A DNA stretch of 64,000 nt, from positions 124,001 to 188,000 of the forward strand of contig PLDC01000022.1 in NCBI GenBank assembly GCA_003134995.1. Direction: 5' to 3'. The DNA comes from Acidobacteriaceae bacterium (lineage in GTDB: Bacteria > Acidobacteriota > Terriglobia > Terriglobales > Acidobacteriaceae). Positions within the stretch are counted from its first letter, which is position 1; each line of letters begins with the position of its first letter. This document shows positions 25,252-33,300 of the stretch, in pieces. The notes beneath the pieces are model-generated. The model was given only the letters and a program-made list of their open reading frames with translations, searched no databases and was not told the origin of the DNA. A program made the position numbers and the translations under genes.

Positions 25252-28029
25252 TCACCAGGCAAATCTGGTCTCACTCGACGTGCCACCGGCCGCCGGAATA
25301 TAGCATTTAGTCGTGTAATCCATCACCATGCGATCGGCATTGAAGCGCCAGCCGAGCGTGCGGATGGTTCGCTTCATGCGTTGGATCCAGCCGCGCGGCA
25401 GGCCATCACGATCGCGCTGGTAGAACAATGGAATCACCTCTTCGCGGAGGGTGCGGTGCAAATCCTCTCCATCGCGCGTGTCGTGGACGCTCATGCTGGA
25501 GTGCGTTCTGCCCGTGCCGATAGAAAAACCGTTCATACCGTCATAGGCCTCAGCCCACCAGCCATCAAGAACGGAAAGATTGAGTCCGCCATTCAAAACT
25601 ACTTTTTGCCCGCTCGTACCCGACGCCTCGAGCGGACGCCGCGGGTTGTTCAGCCAGACATCCACTCCCTGCACTAAATGTCGCCCGACATTGATGTCAT
25701 AGTCTTCGACGAAGACAAACTTGTCGCCGAATTGCGTATTGCGCATCAACTCTGCGATCTGCTGCAAGACGCGTTTTCCCGGCTCGTCGTTGGGGTGGGC
25801 TTTGCCGGCAAAAACAAACTGCACCGGCCGTTTCGGATCGTTCACCATGGAAGCCAGGCTCTCGATGTCAGTCAAAATCAGGTTGGCCCGCTTGTAAGTG
25901 GCGAAGCGGCGGGCAAAGCCGATAGTCAGTGCATCCGGACTCAGAACCTTGCCGAGTCTCTGCAAAGCCTCTCGCGATTCGAAGCGGCGCTCGGCTTGTT
26001 CTACCGCGCGGCGACGCACAAATTCCAGAAGCTGCGATTTCAGGCTGAGGTGCGTCTCCCAGAGTTCGCCGTCGTCAACGTTCTCAATGCCTTCCCAGGT
26101 GCGGGCTTCGCTGCTCTTCTGGTGCCAATTTGCGCCGAGATGGCGGTCATAGAGGCGAAACATCTGCGGAGCGAGCCACGACGGAACATGAACTCCGTTG
26201 GTGATGTGCCCGATGGGAACTTCATCTTCCGGCTTGCCGGGACAAAGGCCAGTCCACATGGCGCGGGATACTTCTCCGTGCAACGCGGAAACGGCGTTGG
26301 CGCGGCGCGAAAGCCGGAGGCCGAGAACGGTCATGCAAAATGTTTCCTGCTGGTTGCTCGGCACCTCGCGCCCCAGACCCATCAGCGTTTCCTGGGAGAT
26401 GCCCAGCTTTTCGCGGAGCGGTCCCAGATGCTCTTCCATCAGCGCGGCATCAAAACGGTCGTGACCGGCAGGCACAGGAGTGTGTGTGGTAAAAATCACT
26501 TCCCGCGACACGCGCGGTATCGCGCCATCGAATGCAATCCCCTCATCCTGCATGCGAGAGCGTACGGCTTCGAGCAGAGCAAATGCACTGTGTCCTTCGT
26601 TGAGATGAAGAACGCCGGGCGTAATGCCCATGGCAGTGAGAGCGCGGAAACCTCCAACGCCGAGCAACAGTTCCTGCCGGATTCGGGTGCGACCGTCGCC
26701 GCCATAGAGCCGCGAGGTCAGCTCGCGGTCGTCCGGCGCGTTGCCTTCGACATCGGAATCGAGAAGGAACAGATCGCAGCGCCCCACTTTCACGCGCCAC
26801 ACTTTGGCATGAATAGGACCGCTGCGGGTTTCGATCTGCACCATGACCGGACGGCCGTTCTTGCCAATCGCAGTCTGCAAAGGCAGTTGCGTGACGTCGG
26901 TCTCAAGATAGTCTTCGCGCTGCCAGCCGCTGAGATCCAGATGCTGGCGGAAATATCCTTGCCCGTAAAACAAGCCGATGCCCACCAGCGGAATCGCGAG
27001 ATCAGACGCGCTCTTTATATGGTCGCCCGAAAGCACACCGAGGCCGCCGGAATAAACCGGGAGCGATTCGTGTATGCCAAACTCCGCGGAGAAATAAGCC
27101 ACGGGCAACGGCCGCAAGACGCCGGCGTGCCTTGTGCCCCAGGTGCGGTCGGCCTGCAAATATTCCTGCAAGCGGCGATAGGCGTAGTTAATGCGGCTGT
27201 GCAGCACCAGTTCGGCGGCGCGGCTTTCGAGCTTTGCCAGCGGAAACTCCGCCAGCAGCGCAACTGGATTCTGATTTAGCTCTCTCCAGCGTACAGGGTC
27301 AAGATCGCGAAACAGGCTGACGGCATCGTGATCCCAACTCCACCAGAGGTTGCGAGCCAGCGCCCACAGGCGCTCCTGCGCGGGAGCGATGAAGCGATCC
27401 AAAGTGCGCGCTTCGCTTACCACGGGCGCGACCTGGGCCGCTGCCTGGGTCAGCATCTGAATTTCATCTTCGCGAAAAACCCGCGGCTCGATTGTCTGGA
27501 CGACCAAAACTCCTTGCAGAACGCCGCGATCGATGAGAGGCACGCCGAGGAACGACTGATAAGTCTCTTCTCCGGCTTCGCGGAAGTACTTGAATCGCGG
27601 ATGCCTTTGCGCCAACTCCACGGCAACAGGACGCACCTCTTCAGCGACCAGGCCGGTCAATCCTTCATTGATCGCCATTCGCAGGCTGCCGATACACTCG
27701 CGCTGAAGGCCGACGGTTGCAGCCAGCACCAGATTGGCGCGATCCGGTTCAAGCAGATAGGCGGAACAAACTTCGGTCTGAAATCGCTTGGCAATCAAGT
27801 CGACCACGTTCATCAGAGTCTCGGCGGGCGGGCCTTCCTCAGCCGCAAGGTTGGCGATATCGTCCAGATCGAGAACGTGCGTGACCTCGCGCACGCTACC
27901 CGTCACGTTCAACTCTTGAATTTCGTCGTGTTTTTCTTCCACTCCCGAGCTCTCTGGTTCCATTGGATTCGGACCTTTATATTCAGACAGACCTTGCGCT
28001 TTCATGGCCAAAGCACACCCCATCTGCAT
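25252..28029 (-). CDS. GAF domain-alpha-glucan phosphorylase fusion
   Basis: A 925-residue protein. Residues about 50-205 form a GAF domain closely resembling that of PtsP/EI-Ntr (AKRFQTEVCSAYLLEPD, INEGLTGLVAEEVRPVAV, SFLGVPLIDRGVLQGVLVVQ). Residues about 212-300 match the DUF3417 N-terminal domain of GlgP-type phosphorylases (RLWALARNLWWSWDHDA). The rest is the catalytic part: YFSAEFGIHESLPVYSGGLG, HLNEGHSAFALLE, ARRFATYKRANLIL and the PLP-lysine region EASGTSGQKVVLNGGLN. It releases glucose-1-phosphate from glycogen or maltodextrin. The start is uncertain (ATG also at 28005 and 27963). The GAF fusion suggests ligand control. Confidence 0.9.
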   Translation of the reverse strand: MQMGCALAMKAQGLSEYKGPNPMEPESSGVEEKHDEIQELNVTGSVREVTHVLDLDDIANLAAEEGPPAETLMNVVDLIAKRFQTEVCSAYLLEPDRANLVLAATVGLQRECIGSLRMAINEGLTGLVAEEVRPVAVELAQRHPRFKYFREAGEETYQSFLGVPLIDRGVLQGVLVVQTIEPRVFREDEIQMLTQAAAQVAPVVSEARTLDRFIAPAQERLWALARNLWWSWDHDAVSLFRDLDPVRWRELNQNPVALLAEFPLAKLESRAAELVLHSRINYAYRRLQEYLQADRTWGTRHAGVLRPLPVAYFSAEFGIHESLPVYSGGLGVLSGDHIKSASDLAIPLVGIGLFYGQGYFRQHLDLSGWQREDYLETDVTQLPLQTAIGKNGRPVMVQIETRSGPIHAKVWRVKVGRCDLFLLDSDVEGNAPDDRELTSRLYGGDGRTRIRQELLLGVGGFRALTAMGITPGVLHLNEGHSAFALLEAVRSRMQDEGIAFDGAIPRVSREVIFTTHTPVPAGHDRFDAALMEEHLGPLREKLGISQETLMGLGREVPSNQQETFCMTVLGLRLSRRANAVSALHGEVSRAMWTGLCPGKPEDEVPIGHITNGVHVPSWLAPQMFRLYDRHLGANWHQKSSEARTWEGIENVDDGELWETHLSLKSQLLEFVRRRAVEQAERRFESREALQRLGKVLSPDALTIGFARRFATYKRANLILTDIESLASMVNDPKRPVQFVFAGKAHPNDEPGKRVLQQIAELMRNTQFGDKFVFVEDYDINVGRHLVQGVDVWLNNPRRPLEASGTSGQKVVLNGGLNLSVLDGWWAEAYDGMNGFSIGTGRTHSSMSVHDTRDGEDLHRTLREEVIPLFYQRDRDGLPRGWIQRMKRTIRTLGWRFNADRMVMDYTTKCYIPAAGGTSSETRFAW

Positions 28030-28227
28030 CGTGGGGCCTATTCGTGCTGCTTCCCTATCCTATAGGCAACTGCGGGCGCAAACACCTTCGGTTCAATCGA
28101 AAGTAATTATAGAGGCAATGCGGATTTACCAAGTCTGAAAGCGGCAGGGTTCTCCTTGCAAGTTGTTGTTTCTAATACGAGAACCGAATACATCGGGCAC
28201 ACTTGACGAAGTAAATGAAGAAAACCC

Positions 28228-28262
28228 TTGACATAATCATAGTGTTATAGTTAACTACAACA
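28228..28262 (+). promoter_or_regulatory. Candidate promoter with 20-bp dyad operator
   Basis: TTGACA (28228-28233) is a consensus -35. With a 17-nt spacer the -10 would be TTAACT (28251-28256), which is poor. Over it lies TGTTATAGTT / AACTACAACA (28243-28262), an inverted repeat with one mismatched pair. A repressor binding there would block the promoter. The GntR-type regulator encoded at 29574 is an obvious candidate, but the link is inferred. The downstream gene starts at 28357. Confidence 0.5.
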
Positions 28263-28356
28263 GTAGATGACAAGGATTCAAGTCCGCCGGATCGCTCCGA
28301 TGCTGACCAGCCGACAAGACCTGAATCGAGATTCAAAACCTTCGAGGAGAATGATT

Positions 28357-28875
28357 ATGAAATCCCATCGCTTTATGTTGTTCGCTGTTCTGCTGTCGCT
28401 GTCCAGTGTGGCTTTTGGGCAGTCTGACGCGCAAAAATCCTTTGACCAATTAAAGACTCTGGCGGGTTCGTGGGAAGGCCACGTCACAACCACGCCGGCG
28501 CATCCTGAGTTGGACGGCAAGCTCACGCATGCCTCGCTGCGCGTGACCTCCATGGGTAATGCAATCGTGCATGAGATGACGGGCGAAGGAAGACCTGACG
28601 ATCCCATCACCATGCTTTATCTGGACGACAACCGCCTGCTTCTCACGCACTATTGCGATGCCGGAAATCGGCCGCGCATGACGGGCAAGACGTCCCCAGA
28701 CGGAAAAACAGTGGAGTTCGATTTTCTCGACGTCGCCGGCAGCACCCAGTACGGGCACATGGATCATGCGATCTTTACCGTGATTGACGCGAATCATCAC
28801 ACCGAAGACTGGACCTACATGGAGCCTGGGGACAAGCCAGTGCATGCGCACATCGAACTGACGCGCACCAAGTGA
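28357..28875 (+). CDS. Secreted lipocalin-like hypothetical protein, copy 1
   Basis: A 172-residue exported protein: signal MKSHRFMLFAVLLSLSSVAFG, then SDAQKSFDQLKTLAGSWEG and LLLTHYCDAGNRPRM. The LAGSWEG start and alternating beta-strands suggest a DUF1579/FABP-like barrel. GAGGAG lies 7 nt before ATG 28357 (the ATG at 28351 is too close to it). It is a clear paralog of the next gene: THYCDAGNRPRM and FLDVAGSTQ are shared. Function unknown. It is probably under the promoter/dyad at 28228-28262. Confidence 0.75.
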   Translation: MKSHRFMLFAVLLSLSSVAFGQSDAQKSFDQLKTLAGSWEGHVTTTPAHPELDGKLTHASLRVTSMGNAIVHEMTGEGRPDDPITMLYLDDNRLLLTHYCDAGNRPRMTGKTSPDGKTVEFDFLDVAGSTQYGHMDHAIFTVIDANHHTEDWTYMEPGDKPVHAHIELTRTK

Positions 28876-28898
28876 CGCTGCCAAATTTCCGCAACCGC

Positions 28899-28940
28899 AT
28901 TGCAACAGAAAGAATTGCAACAGAAAGAATTGCAACAGAC
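28899..28940. repeat. 15-bp tandem repeat ATTGCAACAGAAAGA x2.8
   Basis: Units start at 28899, 28914 and 28929. They fill the gap between the two paralogous genes, just before the ribosome site (GAGGAG) of the second. Confidence 0.85.
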
Positions 28941-28957
28941 AGAGAGGAGAACATCAA

Positions 28958-29461
28958 ATGAAATCACGCATCGCACTTTTCGTTCTATTCGTTCTGGTCG
29001 CCGCCACCGCTTTCGCCCAGGACGCCACCGTAACTCAGTCTGACGCGCAAAAGTCCTTTGAAAAGCTGAAAGCTCTGGCGGGTACCTGGGAGGGCAGCTT
29101 TGAAGGCCACCGCTTGGATGTCACGCTTCGCACCACCTCCATGGGTAATGCGATCATGCATGAGATGAAGGGGGAGGGCCCCCAGGATCCCATCACCATG
29201 ATTAATCTGGACGCCGATCGCTTGCTCTTAACCCATTATTGTGACGCAGGAAACCGGCCCCGGATGGTGGGCAAGATTTCGCCAGACGGGAAGACGCTGG
29301 AGTTCGAGTTTCTCGACGTCGCCGGTAGCACGCAGAACGGACACATGCAACACGTCACGTTCACCTTCATCGATCCGGACCATCACACGGAAAAATGGGA
29401 GTTCGCGATGGCGGATGGCAAATCAATGGGTGGAGTGCTCGATCTGAAGCGCACGAAGTGA
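28958..29461 (+). CDS. Secreted lipocalin-like hypothetical protein, copy 2
   Basis: A 167-residue paralog of the upstream gene: signal MKSRIALFVLFVLVAATAFA, then SDAQKSFEKLKALAGTWEG, TTSMGNAIMHEMKGEGP, LLLTHYCDAGNRPRM and FEFLDVAGSTQNGH. It arose by tandem duplication and has since diverged over most of its length. GAGGAG precedes the ATG. Probably co-transcribed with copy 1. Role unknown; a small hydrophobic ligand is possible from the fold type. Confidence 0.75.
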   Translation: MKSRIALFVLFVLVAATAFAQDATVTQSDAQKSFEKLKALAGTWEGSFEGHRLDVTLRTTSMGNAIMHEMKGEGPQDPITMINLDADRLLLTHYCDAGNRPRMVGKISPDGKTLEFEFLDVAGSTQNGHMQHVTFTFIDPDHHTEKWEFAMADGKSMGGVLDLKRTK

Positions 29462-29493
29462 CGCCGTTTTGCGGGCGTCTGAGCCCGCTGGCG

Positions 29494-29533
29494 TCATCCT
29501 GAGGAGGGCGTCAGCCCGACGAAGGATCTCCGG
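29494..29533. repeat. TCATCCTGAGG...GAAGGATCTCCGG repeat
   Basis: Same pattern as the last unit of the mraZ leader (16235-16276): TCATCCTGAGG, a GC-rich middle (GGGCGTCAGCCC) and GAAGGATCTCCGG. It lies between the second paralog and the GntR gene and may form a hairpin. Confidence 0.6.
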
Positions 29534-29573
29534 GCTACAAGAGCGTCGGTGATGAGAGCAACGGGAAAACCTT

Positions 29574-29978
29574 ATGGACCGTGAGTGGAACGACAGTCAG
29601 CCGATTTATCGACAGATTCGCGACCGAGTAGTCGCGATGATCCTCGACGGCCTGCTCAAGGAGGGCGATCCGCTGCCTTCGGTGCGCAATGTCGCGGCCG
29701 AGTATCGGGTCAATCCGCTCACGGTTCTGAAAAGCTATCAGCAACTGGTCGACGAGCAGTTGGTCGAGAGCAAACGAGGTCGAGGCATGTTCATCAATGT
29801 GGGCGCGCGCAATCTGCTGCTGCAAGGCGAACGCCAGAAATTTCTTGCGGAGGAATGGCCAAGGGTCCACGCAACCATTCAACGGCTTGGACTGAGAACG
29901 GAAGAGCTGCTGAATGGTTCTTCCGGCCTTTCTGTGGAGTCGTCGAACTCTAAGAAAAAAGAGGAACCGAAGTCATGA
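29574..29978 (+). CDS. GntR-family regulator, YtrA type
   Basis: A 134-residue repressor-like protein with an N-terminal winged helix (PIYRQIRDRVVAMILDGLL, LPSVRNVAAEYRVNPLTVLK, GRGMFI) and a short helical tail that replaces the usual effector domain. This is the YtrA subfamily, normally encoded with ABC transporters and controlling them. The stop overlaps the next start by four bases (ATGA). It may bind the dyad at 28243-28262. The inducer is unknown. Confidence 0.88.
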   Translation: MDREWNDSQPIYRQIRDRVVAMILDGLLKEGDPLPSVRNVAAEYRVNPLTVLKSYQQLVDEQLVESKRGRGMFINVGARNLLLQGERQKFLAEEWPRVHATIQRLGLRTEELLNGSSGLSVESSNSKKKEEPKS

Positions 29979-30874
29979 ATGTCATAGACGCACGCGGCCT
30001 GCGCAAGAGCTTCGGCGAAACTATTGCACTCGACGGCGTCGATTTGCACGTAGAAGAGGGCCGCATCCTCGGACTCATCGGCCCTAACGGCGCAGGCAAA
30101 AGCACCGCCCTGAACGCGATTCTCGGCCTCACTCCATATCAGGGCGAATTGAGAGTCCTCGGCCGCGATCCCTGGGGCGAGCGTGACCAGCTTATGCGCG
30201 ATGTCTGTTTCATTAGCGATGTCGCCGTACTGCCGCGCTGGATGCGGGTTTCGCAGGCGCTCGACTACGTGGCCGGAGTGCATCCGCGATTCGATCGCGC
30301 CAAGGCGGAAAGTTTCCTGGCAAAAACCACAATCCAGCACACGAGCAAGATCCGGCAGTTGTCGAAAGGCATGGTCGTGCAACTGCATCTCGCGCTCGTA
30401 ATGTCGATTGATGCGAGATTGCTGGTTTTGGACGAGCCTACGCTTGGGCTCGACATTATATTTCGCAAGCAGTTTTACGATTCCCTGCTCAACGATTATT
30501 TCGATCGCAGCCGCACCATCGTGGTGACCACGCACCAGGTGGAAGAGTTGCAGCACATTCTGACCGACTTGATGTTCATGGATCGCGGCCGAATCGTACT
30601 GAATTGCACGATGGAGGAATTCGAGTCGCGCTACGTGGAGTTGACGGTGAATCCTGATCGAGCCGCCGCGGCACGCGCGCTTAAGCCGATGTATGAGCGC
30701 CAGGTCTTCGGACGCAGCATTCTGATTTTCGATTTAAAGCCGGAGCGCGGGATCAATCCAAATATCGATCGCCAGCAACTGGCCTCGCTTGGCGAGGCGC
30801 GCACGCCCAGCATCGCGGACTTATTCGTGGCGGTCGTCGGCAACCAATATGCCGCACAAGGAGCGGCTCAATGA
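29975..30874 (+). CDS. ABC transporter ATP-binding protein
   Basis: A 299-residue ATPase with Walker A GLIGPNGAGKSTA, signature RQLSKGMVVQL (a divergent LSGGQ), Walker B RLLVLDEPTLGLD and the switch His in VVTTHQVEEL. A C-terminal extension follows after about residue 220. AGAGGA lies before the ATG. It overlaps the GntR gene and the permease gene by four bases each, so the three are one unit. The substrate is unknown; YtrA-linked systems often respond to cell-wall-active compounds. Confidence 0.92.
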   Translation: MNVIDARGLRKSFGETIALDGVDLHVEEGRILGLIGPNGAGKSTALNAILGLTPYQGELRVLGRDPWGERDQLMRDVCFISDVAVLPRWMRVSQALDYVAGVHPRFDRAKAESFLAKTTIQHTSKIRQLSKGMVVQLHLALVMSIDARLLVLDEPTLGLDIIFRKQFYDSLLNDYFDRSRTIVVTTHQVEELQHILTDLMFMDRGRIVLNCTMEEFESRYVELTVNPDRAAAARALKPMYERQVFGRSILIFDLKPERGINPNIDRQQLASLGEARTPSIADLFVAVVGNQYAAQGAAQ

Positions 30875-31791
30875 ATACTCAACCGAATGCCATGAATGAG
30901 TCTTCCATCCAATCGCAGGGAACCGAACCCGCAGCCGTGTCGGCACTTCGAGTGATGTACTGGTCGATACGGCGCGAAATCTGGGAGAACCGTGCGCTCT
31001 ACATCGCGCCCCTGGCAGCGGCAGCCGTTTTTTTATTCGGTTTCGCGATCAACCTGGCGATTATGCGGCGAAGCATCGGCGCACCGCTGCTGAGCCCGGC
31101 GCAACAGCAAGATTTACTCATGGAGCGATACGAATTTTCAGCCTCCCTGATCATGGGGATAGCTTTTATTGTGGGCATTTTCTATTCTCTTGACGCCCTG
31201 TATGGGGAGCGCCGAGATCGCAGCATTCTCTTCTGGAAATCGCTGCCGGTTTCCGATCTCACTACCGTCCTATCGAAGCTGATCGTTCCCATCGTCGGTC
31301 TGCCGCTTCTCAGTTTCACCATCACGATTGCAACGCAATTCATCATGCTGGTGATGACCAGCGTAGTTCTGCTGGGCAGTGGCGTGAATATCGCCGCCCT
31401 GTGGAGAGAGGTGTCGTTCCTCCATTTTTCCCTTGTGCTGCTGTATCACGTTCTCACGGTTCACGGCCTTTACTACGCGCCCATCTATGGTTGGCTGCTG
31501 ATGGTCTCGGCATGGGCGCCACGCGCTCCATTCATATGGGCTTTCTTGCCTCCGTTCGTGATCTGCGGAGTGGAGAAGATTGCGTTCAATAAAACGCATT
31601 TCTGCACGCTGCTAGGGGAGCGCCTGACGGGGCCGGGAGGCACAATGGCGGAGAACGACCACACGAACAATTTCTCGACACTCATTCCCCATCATTTTTT
31701 TAGCGAGCCGGGCCTGTGGATCGGCCTGGCTATCGCCGCGATATTCCTCGCTGTCGCGGTCCGGTTGCGACGCTATCGAGGACCGATCTGA
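30871..31791 (+). CDS. ABC transporter permease
   Basis: A 306-residue membrane protein with six hydrophobic segments, e.g. ALYIAPLAAAAVFLFGFAI, ASLIMGIAFIVGIFYSLDALY and GLWIGLAIAAIFLAVAVRL. The stretch YGERRDRSILFWKSLPVSDL is typical of ABC-2-type permeases (DRS...WKSLPVS). It forms the channel partner of the ATPase upstream. AGGAG precedes the ATG, which overlaps the ATPase stop. Confidence 0.88.
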   Translation: MNTQPNAMNESSIQSQGTEPAAVSALRVMYWSIRREIWENRALYIAPLAAAAVFLFGFAINLAIMRRSIGAPLLSPAQQQDLLMERYEFSASLIMGIAFIVGIFYSLDALYGERRDRSILFWKSLPVSDLTTVLSKLIVPIVGLPLLSFTITIATQFIMLVMTSVVLLGSGVNIAALWREVSFLHFSLVLLYHVLTVHGLYYAPIYGWLLMVSAWAPRAPFIWAFLPPFVICGVEKIAFNKTHFCTLLGERLTGPGGTMAENDHTNNFSTLIPHHFFSEPGLWIGLAIAAIFLAVAVRLRRYRGPI

Positions 31792-31836
31792 TTCGGCGCG
31801 AGGGTTTGATTGATTCACGCACGTTAGGAGCAATGT

Positions 31837-32112
31837 ATGACCACCGCTGCATTAAGGGAACGGATCGCGGAAACGTCGCCGCACTTCAAGTCGACGATTA
31901 CAAAGTCAGCGATTACAAAGTCAACGATTACGGGGATTTTTTATCTGATCACCGTGTTGACAGGAGGAGCCGTTCTGCTGGCTCAGGGCAGGTTGGGTTT
32001 AGCGTTCGACGTCATCGTAGCCGCGTTTTACATCGCCGTTACGGCCCTGTTCTATCAGTTAAGCCGCTCGAAAGATTCCGGAACATTCACGAAAAGTTCG
32101 CAAAGAAGTTAG
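31837..32112 (+). CDS. Small membrane protein with repeated N-terminus
   Basis: A 91-residue protein with two membrane segments (ITGIFYLITVLTGGAVLLAQ and LAFDVIVAAFYIAVTALFYQL). Before them lies a threefold pentapeptide repeat, STITK-SAITK-STITG, encoded by three 15-bp units (31891-31935). AGGAG lies 6 nt before the ATG. Probably the fourth gene of the GntR/ABC operon. Function unknown. Confidence 0.7.
   Translation: MTTAALRERIAETSPHFKSTITKSAITKSTITGIFYLITVLTGGAVLLAQGRLGLAFDVIVAAFYIAVTALFYQLSRSKDSGTFTKSSQRS
31891..31935. repeat. Three 15-bp tandem repeats in coding sequence
   Basis: TCGACGATTACAAAG, TCAGCGATTACAAAG and TCAACGATTACGGGG, exactly in phase with the codons. They extend the segment before the first membrane helix of the small protein. 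Confidence 0.85.
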
Positions 32113-32122
32113 GAGAAACAAA

Positions 32123-32467
32123 ATGAAAAGGAAATGGTTCTTCATCGTTCCGCTGGCGATCATGGCAATGGTGCTATTTGCAGTTATCGGCGGCGACGTC
32201 GTAATGCGCCTGTGGAATTGGCTGTTACCTCCGCTGTTCGGATGGCGCCACATTACTTTCTGGCAAGCGCTTGGACTTCTAACGCTTTGCCGAATCCTGT
32301 TCGGAGGCTCGCGCTGGCGCAGCCCCGGCCGCTACAACTTCCGCCGCCGCATGCAGATGAGAGCGGGTTGTGAGCCCAGAACGCCGGAGCAGCGCGAGCA
32401 ATTCCGGCAACGCATGCGCGAATTCTTCGGCTTCAGCCCATCCGCTTGCGAGAGCAAGGCGCATTGA
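32123..32467 (+). CDS. Small membrane protein, FGWRHITFWQALGLL type
   Basis: A 114-residue protein with an N-terminal membrane segment (WFFIVPLAIMAMVLFAVIGG), a second one (ITFWQALGLLTLCRILFGG) and a basic cytoplasmic tail (RMREFFGFSP). The PLFGWRxITFWQALGLLxLxRILFGG pattern is widespread in bacterial proteins of unknown role, often near stress sigma factors. AGGAG precedes the ATG; it starts 10 nt after the previous gene. Confidence 0.75.
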   Translation: MKRKWFFIVPLAIMAMVLFAVIGGDVVMRLWNWLLPPLFGWRHITFWQALGLLTLCRILFGGSRWRSPGRYNFRRRMQMRAGCEPRTPEQREQFRQRMREFFGFSPSACESKAH

Positions 32468-32529
32468 GCCGTCTCTATTCGGCGCAGTTGACCCCGCATT
32501 GCAGTTGAACGCGCATTAAAGGAGGAACA

Positions 32530-33234
32530 ATGCGATCGCCACTATTAGTTTTGCACATTGTCGCCGGCACTCTGGGAATGCTTTCCGGATTTGTCGCAGT
32601 ATTTCTCCGCAAGGGTTCGCGCCGGCACGGCCTCGCCGGAAATGTCTTTGTCATAACCATGCTGTGCCTGTCTTCCACCGGAGTGTTTCTGGCGATCATG
32701 AAATCACAACCCGGAAATATCCTCGGAGGCACTCTCACGTTTTATCTAGTGGCAACCGCATGGATGACCGCCCGGCGCAAAGACGGCGCCCCCGGCATTT
32801 TTGATTGGGGCGCGCTGCTGGTTGTTTTCACGATAGCCACAATCGAGATCACACTGGGGATAGAAGCCGCGCTGAGTCCGTCGGGGCAGAAATACGATTA
32901 TCCGCCATGGCCTTATTTCATATTCGGTTGCGTTGCTTTGCTTGCCGCCGTGGGGGACTTTCGCATGCTCGTGCGCGCTGGCATTTCTGGCGCGCAACGC
33001 ATCGCTCGGCATCTTTGGCGCATGTGCTTTGCGTTGTTCATCGCCGCAGCGTCCATATTCCTCGCACGGCAACAAGTGTTTCCCGCCGTATTGCAAAAGA
33101 CAGGCGTGCTGATTTTCTTGAGTTTCCTGCCGCTGATCTTGCTGATCTTCTGGATGTTTCGCGTCTTGCTAACCAAGGCGTACAGGAAAACTAGGCCCCT
33201 GCCAACAGCCGATGCCGCCATCTTGAGCGCTTGA
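32530..33234 (+). CDS. Integral membrane protein (DUF2306-like)
   Basis: A 234-residue protein with about seven membrane segments. LHIVAGTLGMLSGFVAVFLRKGSRRHGLAG at the start has a conserved His in the first segment and the GSRRHRxxG motif seen in DUF2306-like proteins. His residues at segment ends might bind haem, but this is not shown. AGGAGG lies before the ATG. It probably belongs with the small membrane genes upstream. Confidence 0.7.
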   Translation: MRSPLLVLHIVAGTLGMLSGFVAVFLRKGSRRHGLAGNVFVITMLCLSSTGVFLAIMKSQPGNILGGTLTFYLVATAWMTARRKDGAPGIFDWGALLVVFTIATIEITLGIEAALSPSGQKYDYPPWPYFIFGCVALLAAVGDFRMLVRAGISGAQRIARHLWRMCFALFIAAASIFLARQQVFPAVLQKTGVLIFLSFLPLILLIFWMFRVLLTKAYRKTRPLPTADAAILSA

Positions 33235-33300
33235 GTCGATGGAGCTTAACGATGATGAGGCATCGCGGTAGAATCGGGTGGACGGCAGGAGGTAGATTGC

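Noticed and set aside
25678-27279. Long open frame (533 codons) opposite the glucan phosphorylase gene
   Set aside because: It is antisense to a well-conserved enzyme, has no family pattern, and arises from GC-biased codon use on the other strand.
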